The notes under the pieces were generated by a model, which had not been told where the DNA came from, did not search any database, and saw nothing but the letters and a program-made list of their open reading frames with translations. 64,000 nucleotides of DNA from Hydractinia symbiolongicarpus (taxonomy: Eukaryota > Cnidaria > Hydrozoa > Anthoathecata > Hydractiniidae), in assembly GCF_029227915.1 (NCBI RefSeq), contig NC_079876.1, forward strand, positions 16,370,001-16,434,000, written 5' to 3'. Of the stretch, positions 37,586 to 48,503 are shown piece after piece (position 1 is the stretch's first letter; every line of letters begins with the position of its first letter). The translations under genes were made by a program, and so were the position numbers.

Positions 37586-38115
37586 CATATTCATGGTTTA
37601 TGCCGTTGTTGCAATCAACGTTCGTTCGCTTTCTCCTTTGTTTGTTTGCTTTGACTTTTTCGTCTTCAGAATAATCACGTCACTTGACTTCGGCAGTATA
37701 TATTCTTGGTATCTCACAAACATCTCCATGTTTTGGCGAATACTCATCCATTAGGATTTTCATCCAATCAGTAATTAATTGCTTTCACAGTCCTGTTTAC
37801 ATTGAATGGTATCTTCGTTGAACATCTTCGCTTCAACACCATCACGGGAATTAGACAAAAAAAGAAAGTTTCCAGCTGATTCAATGTTGATCAAGATTGC
37901 AGTAAAGCGCATTTCAAACCCGAGATAAAACTTCTTGACATGATCTTATTGATGTTAGAATTATATTGACTGTAATTTACCAGCATTTAAATTAAAAATT
38001 CTAAGTTACAATTAAATGACTAATAGACTTACAGCTAATTTATGGATGCACATACATTTTAATTTATTTATCTACTTTAAATTTTAAACAATATAGTTCA
38101 CCGAAACATTAAAAA
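37586..38115 (+). pseudogene. Relic D: 3' end of a fourth ZIFL1-like transporter copy
   Basis: The sequence TTGTTGCAATCAACGTT at about 37605 equals part of exon 14 of copy C (about 59911-59933). It is cut there, runs into CGTTCGTTCG (a remnant of the TCGT repeat that fills intron 14 of copy C), and then reaches CTTCAG|AATAATCACG, matching the exon 15 acceptor. Exon 15 similarity follows (TATATTCTTGG, TCTCACAAACAT, GGTATCTTCG, GCTTCAACACCATCAC, GCGCATTTCAAACC, CCGAGATAAAAC), and homology continues into the 3' UTR (GACTAATAGACTTA, ATGGATGCACATACATTTTA). There are multiple indels and no open frame. It has the same orientation as copy C and is a duplicated tail of a C-like gene. Confidence 0.75.
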
Positions 38116-38159
38116 ATATTTTCACGTATCGTTCATCGTAATTTGATATTATAAGATAA

Positions 38160-38585
38160 TTAGTTGATGAAGGAAAAATCCACTTAGTTGCTATAGTGTT
38201 GAGCTGATGATCAAGAAATTGTATAAGGTCATGGAACGAATGGTTAAAGAAAAAATAAGGTGTGCAAGTGTTTTGATGACATCATCAACCCGTCTATTGC
38301 TAAAAGAATTCAAGGATTTAGGTTTGGAAAACCTACCCAATTCGGTCCCAGCTTGTTCCTAGTTATCTTTGCGTCACCATCTCGTTTCCAAGTCCTTTGG
38401 CCTCAAAGTATTTTGTGCATTTCAATGGCTTCATTAATTTGATTTAAACTTTTAATTTTAATTAATGTTATTGACGTTGTGCTGTAACGTTAGGAAAGTT
38501 ATCAAATAAGATATTAATTTTTCGGCTACTTTAAAAAAAATAAAGATATCCACAACAGACACAACTTTTGTATTATTATAATAGA
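38160..38585 (-). mobile_element. Helitron-like element E (long form, reverse; array unit 3)
   Basis: Minus-strand body matches element A (CCATTGAAATGCAC region, GAGGCCAAAGGACTTGGAAA, GGTTTTCCAAACC). Its 5' end TCTATTATAATAATAC lies at 38585, and its 3' end has AAGTGGATTTTTCC, then TTCATCAACTAA. It directly follows the 3' CTAG of element F with no spacer. Confidence 0.55.
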
Positions 38586-38709
38586 CTAGCCGGTGACCCG
38601 TTGATAAATTCACGCGTTTGCACGTCCTTTTTATACCGCATTTCGCGTGTCTTGCTACGTTCAATGCCATTTTGTGCAGAGACAGACAGACGGCAACTAT
38701 TATCATAGA
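38586..38709 (-). mobile_element. Helitron-like element F (short form, reverse; array unit 2)
   Basis: Minus-strand order: TCTATGATAATAGTTGCCG, GTCTGTCTGTCTC, CAAAATGGCATTG, GCGGTATAAAAAGG, and a degraded 3' hairpin, then GGGTCACCGGCTAG. Both ends meet neighbouring elements directly. Confidence 0.6.
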
Positions 38710-39312
38710 GACGATAAAGCCCATTAAAAAATCCACTTGGGCAATGAACAATGAAAAAGATTTTTATATGAATTTAAATTATGTAAGTAGTGAGCCGTCC
38801 ATACACATAATTTTTTAAGAAACTTAAGAAACTTGGCGTCTATTGTGTAGACCTAAACACGTTCACCAAGGAAGTGTATAGAATCATGTGCTTTTGACGA
38901 ACAATGAAAATGATAGGGTATAGAAATTTTGATGACATCAGCAATGCATATTTAAATCTTTTTTTAGAAATTTGTTTCAAATTGTACAGAACTTAAAACT
39001 CTGATAAAAAACATATAGGATATAGGTTTACGTTCGACGAACGGTTAAGGAGGTATTGGGGTTTAAAAATTTTTCTGACGTCGACAAAGACTATGTACCA
39101 AAAACAATTTTTATAACCGTTTTCAAGTTTTTAAGCCTTAAATTTAGAAGTGCAATGCAATAGCTTTATTAATGCCAATTCAGTTATTGACGTCTTACTG
39201 ATGTATTAACGGCAGCAAATAGCTAATTTAGCGATTAACGAATGAGACAGAAAAACGCATGTTTCGCAAAAGTCACAGACAGACAGATAAAAGTTTCGTA
39301 TTATTACATAGA
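38710..39312 (-). mobile_element. Helitron-like element G (long form, reverse; array unit 1)
   Basis: Minus-strand 5' end is TCTATGTAATAATACG with the GTCTGTCTGTCTGTGAC tract, and the 3' end is AAGTGGATTTTTTAATGGGC, then TTTATCGTC, where the final CTAG has decayed. The interior has the TGATGTCATC and CAATA blocks of the long form. The order G-F-E on the minus strand forms a three-unit head-to-tail array. Confidence 0.55.
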
Positions 39313-39422
39313 TGTCGTATAGGAATGGATTTAGGAAAATTTAATTTTCTGGATTTTAGGTGAATTTAATTTCGCCAATTTTTAAGTAATAAAGACTACT
39401 CGTTTCTGTATTCTGACAGTTA

Positions 39423-39575
39423 TAAACTAGCTAGCTAAGTGTTAACTAACTAGCTAGCTAAGTGTTAACTAACCAGCTGGCTAAGTGTTCACTAACCAGC
39501 TAGCTAAGTATTAACTAACTAGCTAGCTAAGTGTTACCTAATTAGCTAGCTAACTGGTAACTAACTAGCTAGCCA
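39423..39575 (+). repeat. AGCTAGCTAA-rich minisatellite, about 5 units
   Basis: Imperfect units of about 28-30 bp around CTAGCTAGCTAAGTGTTAAC, drifting in the last copies. No coding potential. Confidence 0.8.
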
Positions 39576-39579
39576 AATG

Positions 39580-42500
39580 TCGGCACAGTTATACGTACGA
39601 AGCGGTATCGTTATACAATATAGCTCGTTTTTTACCCTTTAATTTTAGTTGATTAGAATCACGAAACACTCTTTCGCTTTAATATTTAAGCAGCTTGTGC
39701 AACGTTAATGCCCTGTATAGATATCCGACATTTTGTTAAGACTTACCACAGCGAAATGAAGAATTACTTAGGCTAATTGGATATTTCTTTGCAGTTAAGA
39801 CTTCATAAAAATGCTCTTCGCTAAATGTCTAACCCAACAATGTATATGCTGAAGCATTTTGGCTTTAGAATCGTAGCAAGTTAGTACTTCCAGTAATACT
39901 GATTGACTAAAATAAAAGTGATAGCGAGTAACTTATTTTGAAAATAACAAAATCATGCACAATATATACCAAATATAACTATTTATATTTGAACAGTTTT
40001 TTTTAATCATTTTAATACTAATATTTTAATACTAACATACAGAGTATATATAAATATCAACATGAAATTCTGTTTTTTTAATGCGTTCGGTGTAAAATAA
40101 AAAGCTAAACAAAGCTTCTAAAATGATTGATTGGAAAAAGTGAAGAAAAATGTTGGGTTATGGAAAAGGTTTCAGGGGGAGTAAGGAAATCGACTACAAT
40201 GAAAGAACGACGCTATAATAAAAAAATAAGGAAGCAGTCATTATGGAATAAAAAAAAATGTGTAAACTAATTAAAAAATATAAAAGTATTATTCAAAATA
40301 TACATTGTTTAATTATTAGAAAATACATTAAAAAACCACAATAGCTATAAAAAATGGATCAATCTAGAAAGACATTGCGTGCAATGAATTAAAAAGCCCT
40401 ACGAATTGAATAAACTATCGAGGACATTACAAAAAAAAAAGGAGAGATCACAGCAGCAGAAAGGAAATCAGAATTTGTGCATACGTTTGAAAGATGGATG
40501 GTCGAAGTTTAAAGCAGTTTCTATCATGTCGTCGTTAAAATTGTTCTACAGTTCCCTCTTTAATGTATTCAGTAAACGACTGAATTTTATCAAATTTTTG
40601 CTCACTCTGGATAAGAGTCTAACAAAAACGAACTCGAAGTCATGATCTTTTTGCGCGATCGAATGTTAGTTACATCATTGGTGGCACGGTGCCAAAATAG
40701 TGAAACAAAAATTAAAGGAACGAAACAATTCAAAAAAGCTGGGAGAATACAGAGTTGTACTGGCAGTGTAATAAAGACACAATAAAAAAAAATCTTTTCA
40801 ACCGTATATTTTGAAATATGAACAAATCCTGCTCTAATAATTTACAGCATAAAAGTTCAAATTCAATTTTGTCCTCTACCGTCATAACCTTGCATGATAG
40901 GAGTCAGAGTCAATGACGCGGGGTCAAAATAAGGTTGAATTGGAACCACTGTAGTAATTGACCTACGTGTACGATCAATTCTAAAAGAAAATGAAAGACA
41001 TAGAAGAATAGTCGCGGGTAAAATTTTAACCCCACTGCGAATTCTTGCACATGACTTGCTTATACTACCGCCCTCAGGCAGTCAATGAATAATAAAATGG
41101 CAATTTTTCCATTTGCAAAAGTCTCTCTAGGTGGCACTTTACGGTTGTTTGTAGGTATTAATAGCTCAATCTTTTAGTAATTATAACAAAATGTACGAAA
41201 TCGAAGATCCATTTCTATCTGCGTATGTAGAAAATAAATAGATTGAGTACTGAGGAAGTCGGAGATCAGATTAGTTTTGTAAATACATACCAGCTTCATT
41301 AATTACCCACTCGTTAGTGACGTAAATAAGAAGAAATTTGTGGTTAATGCCGTATGTGGAAAGTAATTAGAAAAGTTTTATGCTTACTGTCAATGTTTAT
41401 GTGCAAGATTCGAAATATTTTGGGCATATTAACAGGCGCCATTTGACAGATTTTTCACAGTTCTGGGATTGTCACAATAAAAGTACTTTTAAAACGTTCG
41501 ATACAATAATGTCGTATAGAAGTCAACTTTTGAACGTGTCTAATTCAGAACGAAATACTCACTTAAAAATTTCTGATACTGGAAAAATTCAATAAGAAAT
41601 TAATGTCAAAGATTTGGTCTCTAGAAGATATACAATTTCCAAAGAGATCTTATTTAAAGCCTTGAAAGAACTGAGTGACTTTAATAATTCATACAAGACC
41701 TAAAAAATACTTATTCTATTTTGAAAAAATACTTACAATCTTTTACTCTCCTCACCTTTAACCTTCAGGTGAATTTTTAACACATAATTGTTTCTTTGAT
41801 TGACATATTTGGGTATCCACTCTAAAAATCGCACAAATATTTTGGTCAAAAATAATCTGGTTAAGCCTTTTTATTTTACATATTTCTCTAAATTTAAACA
41901 TTCTATCTTGGGCGTTGCTGACATACCTCCTGGTAGTGAGCGGCACCTAATAATATGCAAAGTGCTCCACTAAAATTGGATTGCATTGTTTGCACTCGTC
42001 TGTCACGATCAGAATTCTGATCGGGGTGCAGCGTTCAGAGCAGAAGATGGAGACACAAATGTACTATGATTAAATTTTTTCCGACTACATATTTAGAGTT
42101 GTTCCGAATCTTCTGTACTGTTATAAATTTGTCAGTGTTTGCTCTTCATCCTTTTGTGTATAGCTTTCTATTTGGTAAATTCTAACATGGTTAAAGTTTT
42201 TGAGACGAAAATTTAGTATTTATTTTCTTTTAATTGATTTGATGTTTAAAAACATTCGATGTGGATTAAGAAAAGAAGCATTTAGTATTTTTTTATCTTC
42301 ATAGGTCGAGTTTTAGTCAGACGGTTGACCGATTGCTAACTTAGCATGAATTAGAAGTTTTGAATCAACATTGCTCTAAGAGAGCTAAAATTTGCATTTA
42401 GTTTATTAGAGTTTTGATTTCCTAAATGCCGTGCTTAATGAGACTATGGAGGTAGAATGAGAAAGGAGATTAAAGTCATCTTAGTGCGAATTAAAATTCC

Positions 42501-43071
42501 GTTCAATTTGCTATGTTTCCTTTATTATTAGAGTAAGTTTTCATAACAATTTTATCTTTAATTTTTAAGAAATCAACTCTTTTAACCAGTTTTTTAACCT
42601 TCTGTATAAAGTCAAATATGCTTAAACTTTCGCTAAAATGTAGCATGATAAAGCTCTGAGTCAAGAGTAAGTCAAAATTGCAAAAAAGAGTTAATAGTCA
42701 TTTTTCTTTTTAAATGGTGTAATTTTAGAGATCGGAAAGGTTATTTAAATTTTCGGTATGCCTATTTCCAGTACTTTTTTTCTTGTTGACTTACAACTGG
42801 CATATCAGCCATTTTGTACTGAAACATAATATTGTTTGACCTGCTAATCCTACGTAATTATATAACTTATAAACATTGTTTTTTCGACCAATGAAATTTG
42901 GTGAAACTGATATGCGCCAGAATTTACAAAGACAACATGAATAGATTTAAACTGTCCAACCAGGGATGAATTCAATAGAAACAAAAGAGTTTATTTTGCT
43001 TTTTTTCCTAACGTCATGACTAGACAAATTAAAAAAGTTTAATTGCTGCTTTTCCGTGTTATTTTTAGTCT
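39580..43071. other. Intergenic, no gene seen
   Basis: 3.5 kb of AT-rich sequence with only short chance frames. The one structured item is at about 41930-42035, where CCTGGTAGTGAGCGG and a 16-bp palindrome (42007-42022) resemble parts of the repeat at 46797-47040. Confidence 0.4.
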
Positions 43072-43179
43072 AGATAAAGGCATGGATTTAGCCCGTCCTA
43101 TATATACCGCATTTCGTTTGTCTCGCTACCGCAGTACCATTTTGCGCAGAGATAGACAGACGACGGCTAATAATAAAGA
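43072..43179 (-). mobile_element. Helitron-like element K (short form, degenerate)
   Basis: Minus strand: TCTTTATTATTAGCCGTCG, GTCTGTCTATCTCTGCGC, AAAATGGTACTGCGG, GCGGTATATATAGGACGGGC. The 3' hairpin is lost (AAATCCATGCC in its place). The ends are approximate. Confidence 0.45.
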
Positions 43180-44456
43180 GATACTAAATTTACAAATAGC
43201 ATATAAGAACTTAACTTTGGTACTTTTCATTATTAGAAGAGAGTACATGGTGGTTGTGGTAACGCTTTAACTAGTATATTGCGTCTGTTTCTGTATTTAA
43301 AGGTGAGTGTTATGGATAGTATTTTGCGTCTGTTTCTGTATTAAAAGGTGAGTGTTATGAGTACCTGTCGGCCATTAATTAAAAATAAAGTCAACTAACA
43401 TGAAAACTGGTCTGACCTATTCTCTTAATAAAATAAGCAATAAGTAACTGGATTCGACCTCAAGAAGCCAGTTACAGCAATGTTCTTATCGTAGCCAAAA
43501 GTTCCTGTATTCCCATTTATCACTCAACCCTGATATTTAACAATTTTTCGAAAACAGGACGTTTATCCTATTGTAGTTTTATCAATATCCAAAAATTTTC
43601 GTCACTTGAAAAACGTCAAAACGTCAAGAACGTCACTTTTTCCGAAGGAATTTTTTCCCGCTAAGCTACGTGTAGCTTTATAAATCCAGGCTTTGTGCGT
43701 GTGATTTGAATGTTTACAACATCCAAAACTATAAGACGTGCACCTAACTACCTATATATCTTTCTAACAACATTTTTACAGAAATATTCAGCAGCCGTGC
43801 CGCAGCACAGTTCGCCTCTCCTTTAAACTGTTTTATATTAAATATTTTTGCACGTTTAAACTTGGTTTCAGATCTCTGATAAGAAGAGATTCAGCAGTTT
43901 TTACGTTTATAATCACAATGTGTATTGCGGATACACAAATACATTGTCATGCAGAATATTGTTTGCCTTAAGCAGATGTCAGACATCAACTATTTTCTTC
44001 AATGCTTTTTTAAGGAATTCATCCTTAGGCCAGAAACTGGTAATTATCATAGCCATACAGCCAGAGTTATTCAAGAAAACCTACAGAATAGGGTTAAGTA
44101 AAAAACTATTTCTTTGTATCTATAAATCACCAATTTTTACAGCATGTTGTCATGGAAAACAACAACAATAATTTAGAATGATTTATTCCTTTAGACTTCA
44201 CCTTTAGACTACAAAATTCTCCAATTGGCGCCACAGCAAGGCCAAGATCCTGGCATGTCAACTATTAGACATAAATCTTCTTAATATAACAATTTTGATA
44301 CAAGTTAGGTATGTCAAACTTCGTTAAAAGGTAACTATTGTTCCATACAAAATGGCAATTTTTCGAAATTAGACTGCCATTTTGAATATTTTAGAAAGGA
44401 TACTTTGAACGTTGAATACAAAGCAAGTATAACGAATCAGCCTCTTGAACTATTGA

Positions 44457-44912
44457 CCCTGAGACACCATGACCCCAGTGAAAGCATAATGTGTTAAGAA
44501 TATCACATTTTGATTATTAAAAAAATTTTTCGCACATGTTTTGTAGAAACTTGATTTTTCATCGTCGCGTGAGTGATCCTTATACTCACATAAATACGAT
44601 AACTTTCCTTATCCTGGAATTAGTATAAAATTAAACTTTCTTTATCAAAGGGAATCATTCTGTAAATTTTAGACACGTGATTAATCCAATTTTAACCAAA
44701 AATGTTTTTTTCGGCCAATTTTTTGCATTTTTACATGCAAAATCATGTAAAAAACGGAAAATTTGTTAAATAACTTTCATTTGGCTCTACAACTAAAAAA
44801 AAAAATGGAATTTATGAGATTGTGGTATTTCCGACAAATTTCAAACAAAAATTTGTCGCTTCCATTTTGTTCCTTTCATGGTGTACTACAATTTTGACCG
44901 GACCAAACAGGG
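44457..44912 (-). mobile_element. TTAA MITE, diverged copy
   Basis: The right end reads GACCGGACCAAACAGGG followed by TTAA, the inverse of the TTAACCCTATTCGGTCCGGG end of the element at 47596-48337. The interior shares, on the minus strand, GAACAAAATGG, AAAGTTATTTAACA.ATTTTCC and TTTTTACATG blocks. The left end (ACCCTGAGACACCATGACC) is poorly kept, so that limit is approximate. Confidence 0.45.
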
Positions 44913-44975
44913 TTAAGAATTTTTTTTGGTTCATCAGCAGAAATTATCAATAACACAAAACTGTTATATTTTGAT

Positions 44976-45060
44976 AGCGCAGTGATTATTTCTGTATCTT
45001 TTAAACAGGCCTGCAGAAACAATGCTATTTATGGCACCAAAGACGTGTTTTCAAGATTTT
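44976..45060 (+). repeat. Direct repeat, copy 1 (about 80 bp)
   Basis: Shares GATTATTTCTGTATCTTTTA and the whole of GGCCTGCAGAAACAATGCTA with continuation to CACCAAAGACG, nearly identical to 45563-45646. The copies are about 590 bp apart in the same orientation. Unrelated to the transporter exons. Confidence 0.8.
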
Positions 45061-45562
45061 GGTAATATATATATTTTATATTTGAGATTATTGGGAATTT
45101 TATTTTCTTCAATAATATTTATAACTTCTGTCTCTGTAAGATGCAGTTCAAAGGAAAATTGAAACGGAAAACTATTCTGACTTTATCTTCGAACATCAGT
45201 TTTTTCTGGTATTATGGTTGTTATGAGTGAATTTTTATGCAAAAAAATAAAAATTCACTATTATTAAATTAGGAAGGCAATTAACCCTTATCTTGTTTAA
45301 TTGACGACCAACAAATTTTAAGTTCCGTTTTTTACTCGAAATATGCAATTCTACTGGTGTTTTGCTGCGATGGGTCTTAGAAAGAATTGATTGATGTTCA
45401 TAAGTGATTTTATTTTTGTCAATTATACGTTGATTTCTTTAATAACTTTATTTTTCTATGATGTTAAAAAATATGCACAATTGGCAACTTTCGCGATCTT
45501 GATATTTTACGAATTTATTAAAATTTGCAAAAATAAAAACACTTTTTTTAATTCGATTCGAG

Positions 45563-45646
45563 AGCGCATTGATTATTTCTGTATCTTTTAAACAGGCCTG
45601 CAGAAACAATGCTATTTATGGCACCAAAGACGGTTTTCAAAATTTT
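45563..45646 (+). repeat. Direct repeat, copy 2 (about 80 bp)
   Basis: Second copy of the repeat at 44976-45060, with one substitution near the start (GCAGTG/GCATTG) and small differences after AAAGACG. No terminal structures were seen. Confidence 0.8.
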
Positions 45647-46385
45647 CTTTTGATTCAATAATCTTTTCTTTTTTGCAATGTAATTTTTTTCTTTACAGAT
45701 AAGAAAAACTGCGACTAATATGTCATTTTTATTGCGTATACAAGAATATTTTAAACTTTTCAAACTACTTACTTACTTTAAAGGGGGACTAACTGTCTTT
45801 TTCCCAGCTTTTCCTTTATAATTTTGTTTAAAATATTATAATTACCAGATTTTAAACGTATTTTAACTAATGAACGGAGTACTTCTGATTAACTGGTTTT
45901 TAGAAAGAATATTTTTTTCGGGACTAAAATAATTACCTTTCTGAAACTTAAGCCGTGAATGGTAGTTAGTAGGAATACCTTGATGGTTCTACCTTCGTAG
46001 CGTTCAGTAAGCAGTTCATATACTTTCTAAAGCACGGCACCAATTCTAATGACAACCAGTACTCAGGTGTTTTGGCCGAGGGGTTTTTTGTGCCCAATTT
46101 TTCTCGGATATCTTTACGACAAGAACAACTATTGTGGACTACTATTGTGGACGTGAAGAAACATTTAATTCCAGTTCTTATGCATATGGAACATCATAGC
46201 AAGTTTTCATTCTTTGAAAACTACACTTCTTAAAGCATACTTTCATTTCCTGTTAACGTGACGAGGAAGATAATGCTATCGTTATTTTGACGTGAATTAT
46301 TAGTAAAGTACTAATTGGATTGTTAGAAGTGATGTTGGATCAAAATTACATGAATGCTGTTTACTTCCGGTAACACTAACCTTCA

Positions 46386-46545
46386 ATAGGTCGAGTTAAC
46401 GAATGTTCGAGTTATCCACGGTTTGAGTTACTAGGAGCTAACTGTATTACACAAAACAATTATTAAAAGAAGTTCAAGGGAGCCAAGAAAATGGTTTGAG
46501 ATAACAAGAGTTCATTCGATGTTTGAGTTACCGAGAGCTAACTGT
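46386..46545 (+). repeat. Two tandem pogo/Tigger-type MITE ends
   Basis: GTTCGAGTTATCC...GAGCTAACTGTA and, about 100 bp further, GATGTTTGAGTTACCGAGAGCTAACTGTA. Runs of GAGTTA(C/T)CG ending in ACTGTA are typical of non-autonomous Tigger ends. The left termini were not found. Confidence 0.45.
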
Positions 46546-46796
46546 ATGATTGTTATCTGTGCTTGCTTTGGCAAGAAAAAAAGAATTAACAGCTAAAACG
46601 ATTAACAGTTTTTTAACTTGCCGAAAAATACTGCTTTTATATTTCACTAGCTCAATAATTGATGAGTTAGTTCCTATATCATGTAAATATAAAATAAGCA
46701 AGAAATTTATTTAAAATAGTCAGGAAGCATTTTTCAAATTCCCTTTCAGTCTTTTCTCTTAAGGACATATACAAATTTTATTATATATTGAAACAG

Positions 46797-46960
46797 AACT
46801 ACTTTGTTCATCACTAACATAATGCCTGGCAGTGAGCGGGATTCGATCCGCAGTCCCCAGAACTGGAGCTGCAGACGAACCCACTACACTACGTGCGGCA
46901 ATATGCTAGTGGTGAACTCAGATAATTTATCCGGATTTTAGTGATGGACAAAGTAGTTCT
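46797..46960 (-). mobile_element. tRNA-like segment framed by 22-bp inverted repeats
   Basis: Outer arms GAACTACTTTGTTCATCACTAA and its near-complement TTAGTGATGGACAAAGTAGTTC close a 164-bp unit. Inside, the minus strand reads TAGTGTAGTGGGTTCG (A box-like) and GGATCGAATCCC (B box-like). Acceptor-arm pairing is poor, so it is not a working tRNA gene. This looks like a MITE that contains, or was built from, a tRNA-derived sequence. Confidence 0.5.
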
Positions 46961-47595
46961 TTTTTAATATGAATTACACTGATTATACTCGCCCGTCATG
47001 ATCGGAGGTCCGATCGGGGTGAAACATTCTCTGTTCACTTGCATGAATTTTATTTTCACGTAATCCGAAGCGGAATATTTACTTGACGTCAGACAGGAAG
47101 ATGTGTAGAGAATAACGTTTCTTTGTACTACAGTTATAATTGGAATTTTTATATAAATCATATGCAGTCAATATTACTCTATATATAATTGACCTTCATG
47201 AGTAGTATTTCATTTTATAATTTGCCATCAACGGATTTGGTTCTGTTGTTTACTTAAAAATTGCTATATATTCAACTCTGTTATGTTGTTGTCGTTATGA
47301 GTCTTGTAAATTAATGTTAATAAGTCAAATGATATTTAAGCGCTCAATATATTGGTTGATTTAGTAAGTTTACTTGTCCATAAAGTAAGGAATATTCTGA
47401 AATTTCTCGTTTTTTGCAGGTTTTAGATTTTCCGCGATTTATATGGACTTTTGTTATTGCATCAAAGCTACCCTTTTTTTCTTTTGTGTTTTGTTGTTTT
47501 TATTATGTTGAAATTTTCATTTACCTTGTTCATGTGCACAATTTATTTCAGTTTTATGATGTAAGAAATTATATCCATTTATAATTCTGTCTTAA

Positions 47596-48337
47596 CCCTA
47601 TTCGGTCCGGGGTTTTTCGAACATACTATGACCGGGGGGGGGGCGGATTCCGCCCCCCCTCAATAACTTTTCATAGGGCTGTTCAAATTGAATCAAACTT
47701 GGCACACTTATAGTGCGTCATAAAAGGAACAAAATGGCGCCAAAAAAAATTTGCTTGCGTCAGCACATTTTCTGTGACGTCATCAAAAGCTTGAAAATTG
47801 TTAAAAATGCCACTATCTGCTTAAATTGAAATTACTTTTGTTCTAGAGCGAATTTTTACATTCTGTTTGAAGTTTCTGAAAGCTAAATAAAAGTTATTTA
47901 ACATATTTTCCGGTTTTTACATGGATCGGATAAAAAATTGCCAAAAATTGCCCGAAAATCCGTTTTTTTCCGATTTTCGGGTAAAATCCGACAAAATCGG
48001 GAAATCGGATTAGTCACGTGTTCAAATTATTCAAAATGTTTCTTCTTGATGAAACAAAGTTATGTTGCAAGTTTCAAGTTCTAAGGATAATTCTAACAGG
48101 AGTTATTATATTTTCCCCATTATAAGGATTTCATAGAGATTTTTAGGGGTAGTTTCGAGTAATGGCCAATATCAAAGCCTCTGAAAGGTATGGGACCTAA
48201 AAAATTAGCATGCAGGTGTCTAATAGATAAATGTTGAAACTCAGTAAGTATCATAGCCATATAACAAAGCAATCAGGAGTTATTAAAAAAAAACCGTCAG
48301 GGGGGGCGGAATCCGCCCCCCCCCGGACCGAATAGGG
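47596..48337. mobile_element. piggyBac-like MITE with TTAA target duplication
   Basis: A 742-bp element flanked by TTAA on both sides (47592-47595 and 48338-48341). Inverted ends start CCCTATTCGGTCCGGGG. Just inside each end is a strongly GC palindrome, GGGGGCGGATTCCGCCCCC, in an otherwise AT-rich element. TTAA plus a CCC start fits piggyBac; Kolobok also uses TTAA. No transposase frame. Confidence 0.75.
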
Positions 48338-48453
48338 TTAAAATGTTGGAAAATTATATCACATTTACGCGCGCGAATTTTAACAAGTTCTCGTTTGCAG
48401 AAGGTATATGTGCTGGCATTTTGCACAGAATAATTAGTGCAACTAAATAACAA

Positions 48454-48461
48454 TATAAAAG
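48454..48461 (+). promoter_or_regulatory. Possible TATA box upstream of copy C
   Basis: TATAAAAG 57 bp before the start codon, followed by TCAGGA about 18 bp later, which resembles an initiator but is closer than the usual 30 bp. All three transporter copies have an AG acceptor-like sequence 5-7 bases before ATG, so the true promoter may instead lie further upstream before a 5' UTR intron. Confidence 0.25.
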
Positions 48462-48503
48462 CTTGCTATAGTCAGGACACGAAATTACGATTCTATCTCA
48501 TAG

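Noticed and set aside
46820-46903. tRNA gene on the minus strand
   Set aside because: Acceptor arms are not complementary; enclosed in an inverted-repeat unit.
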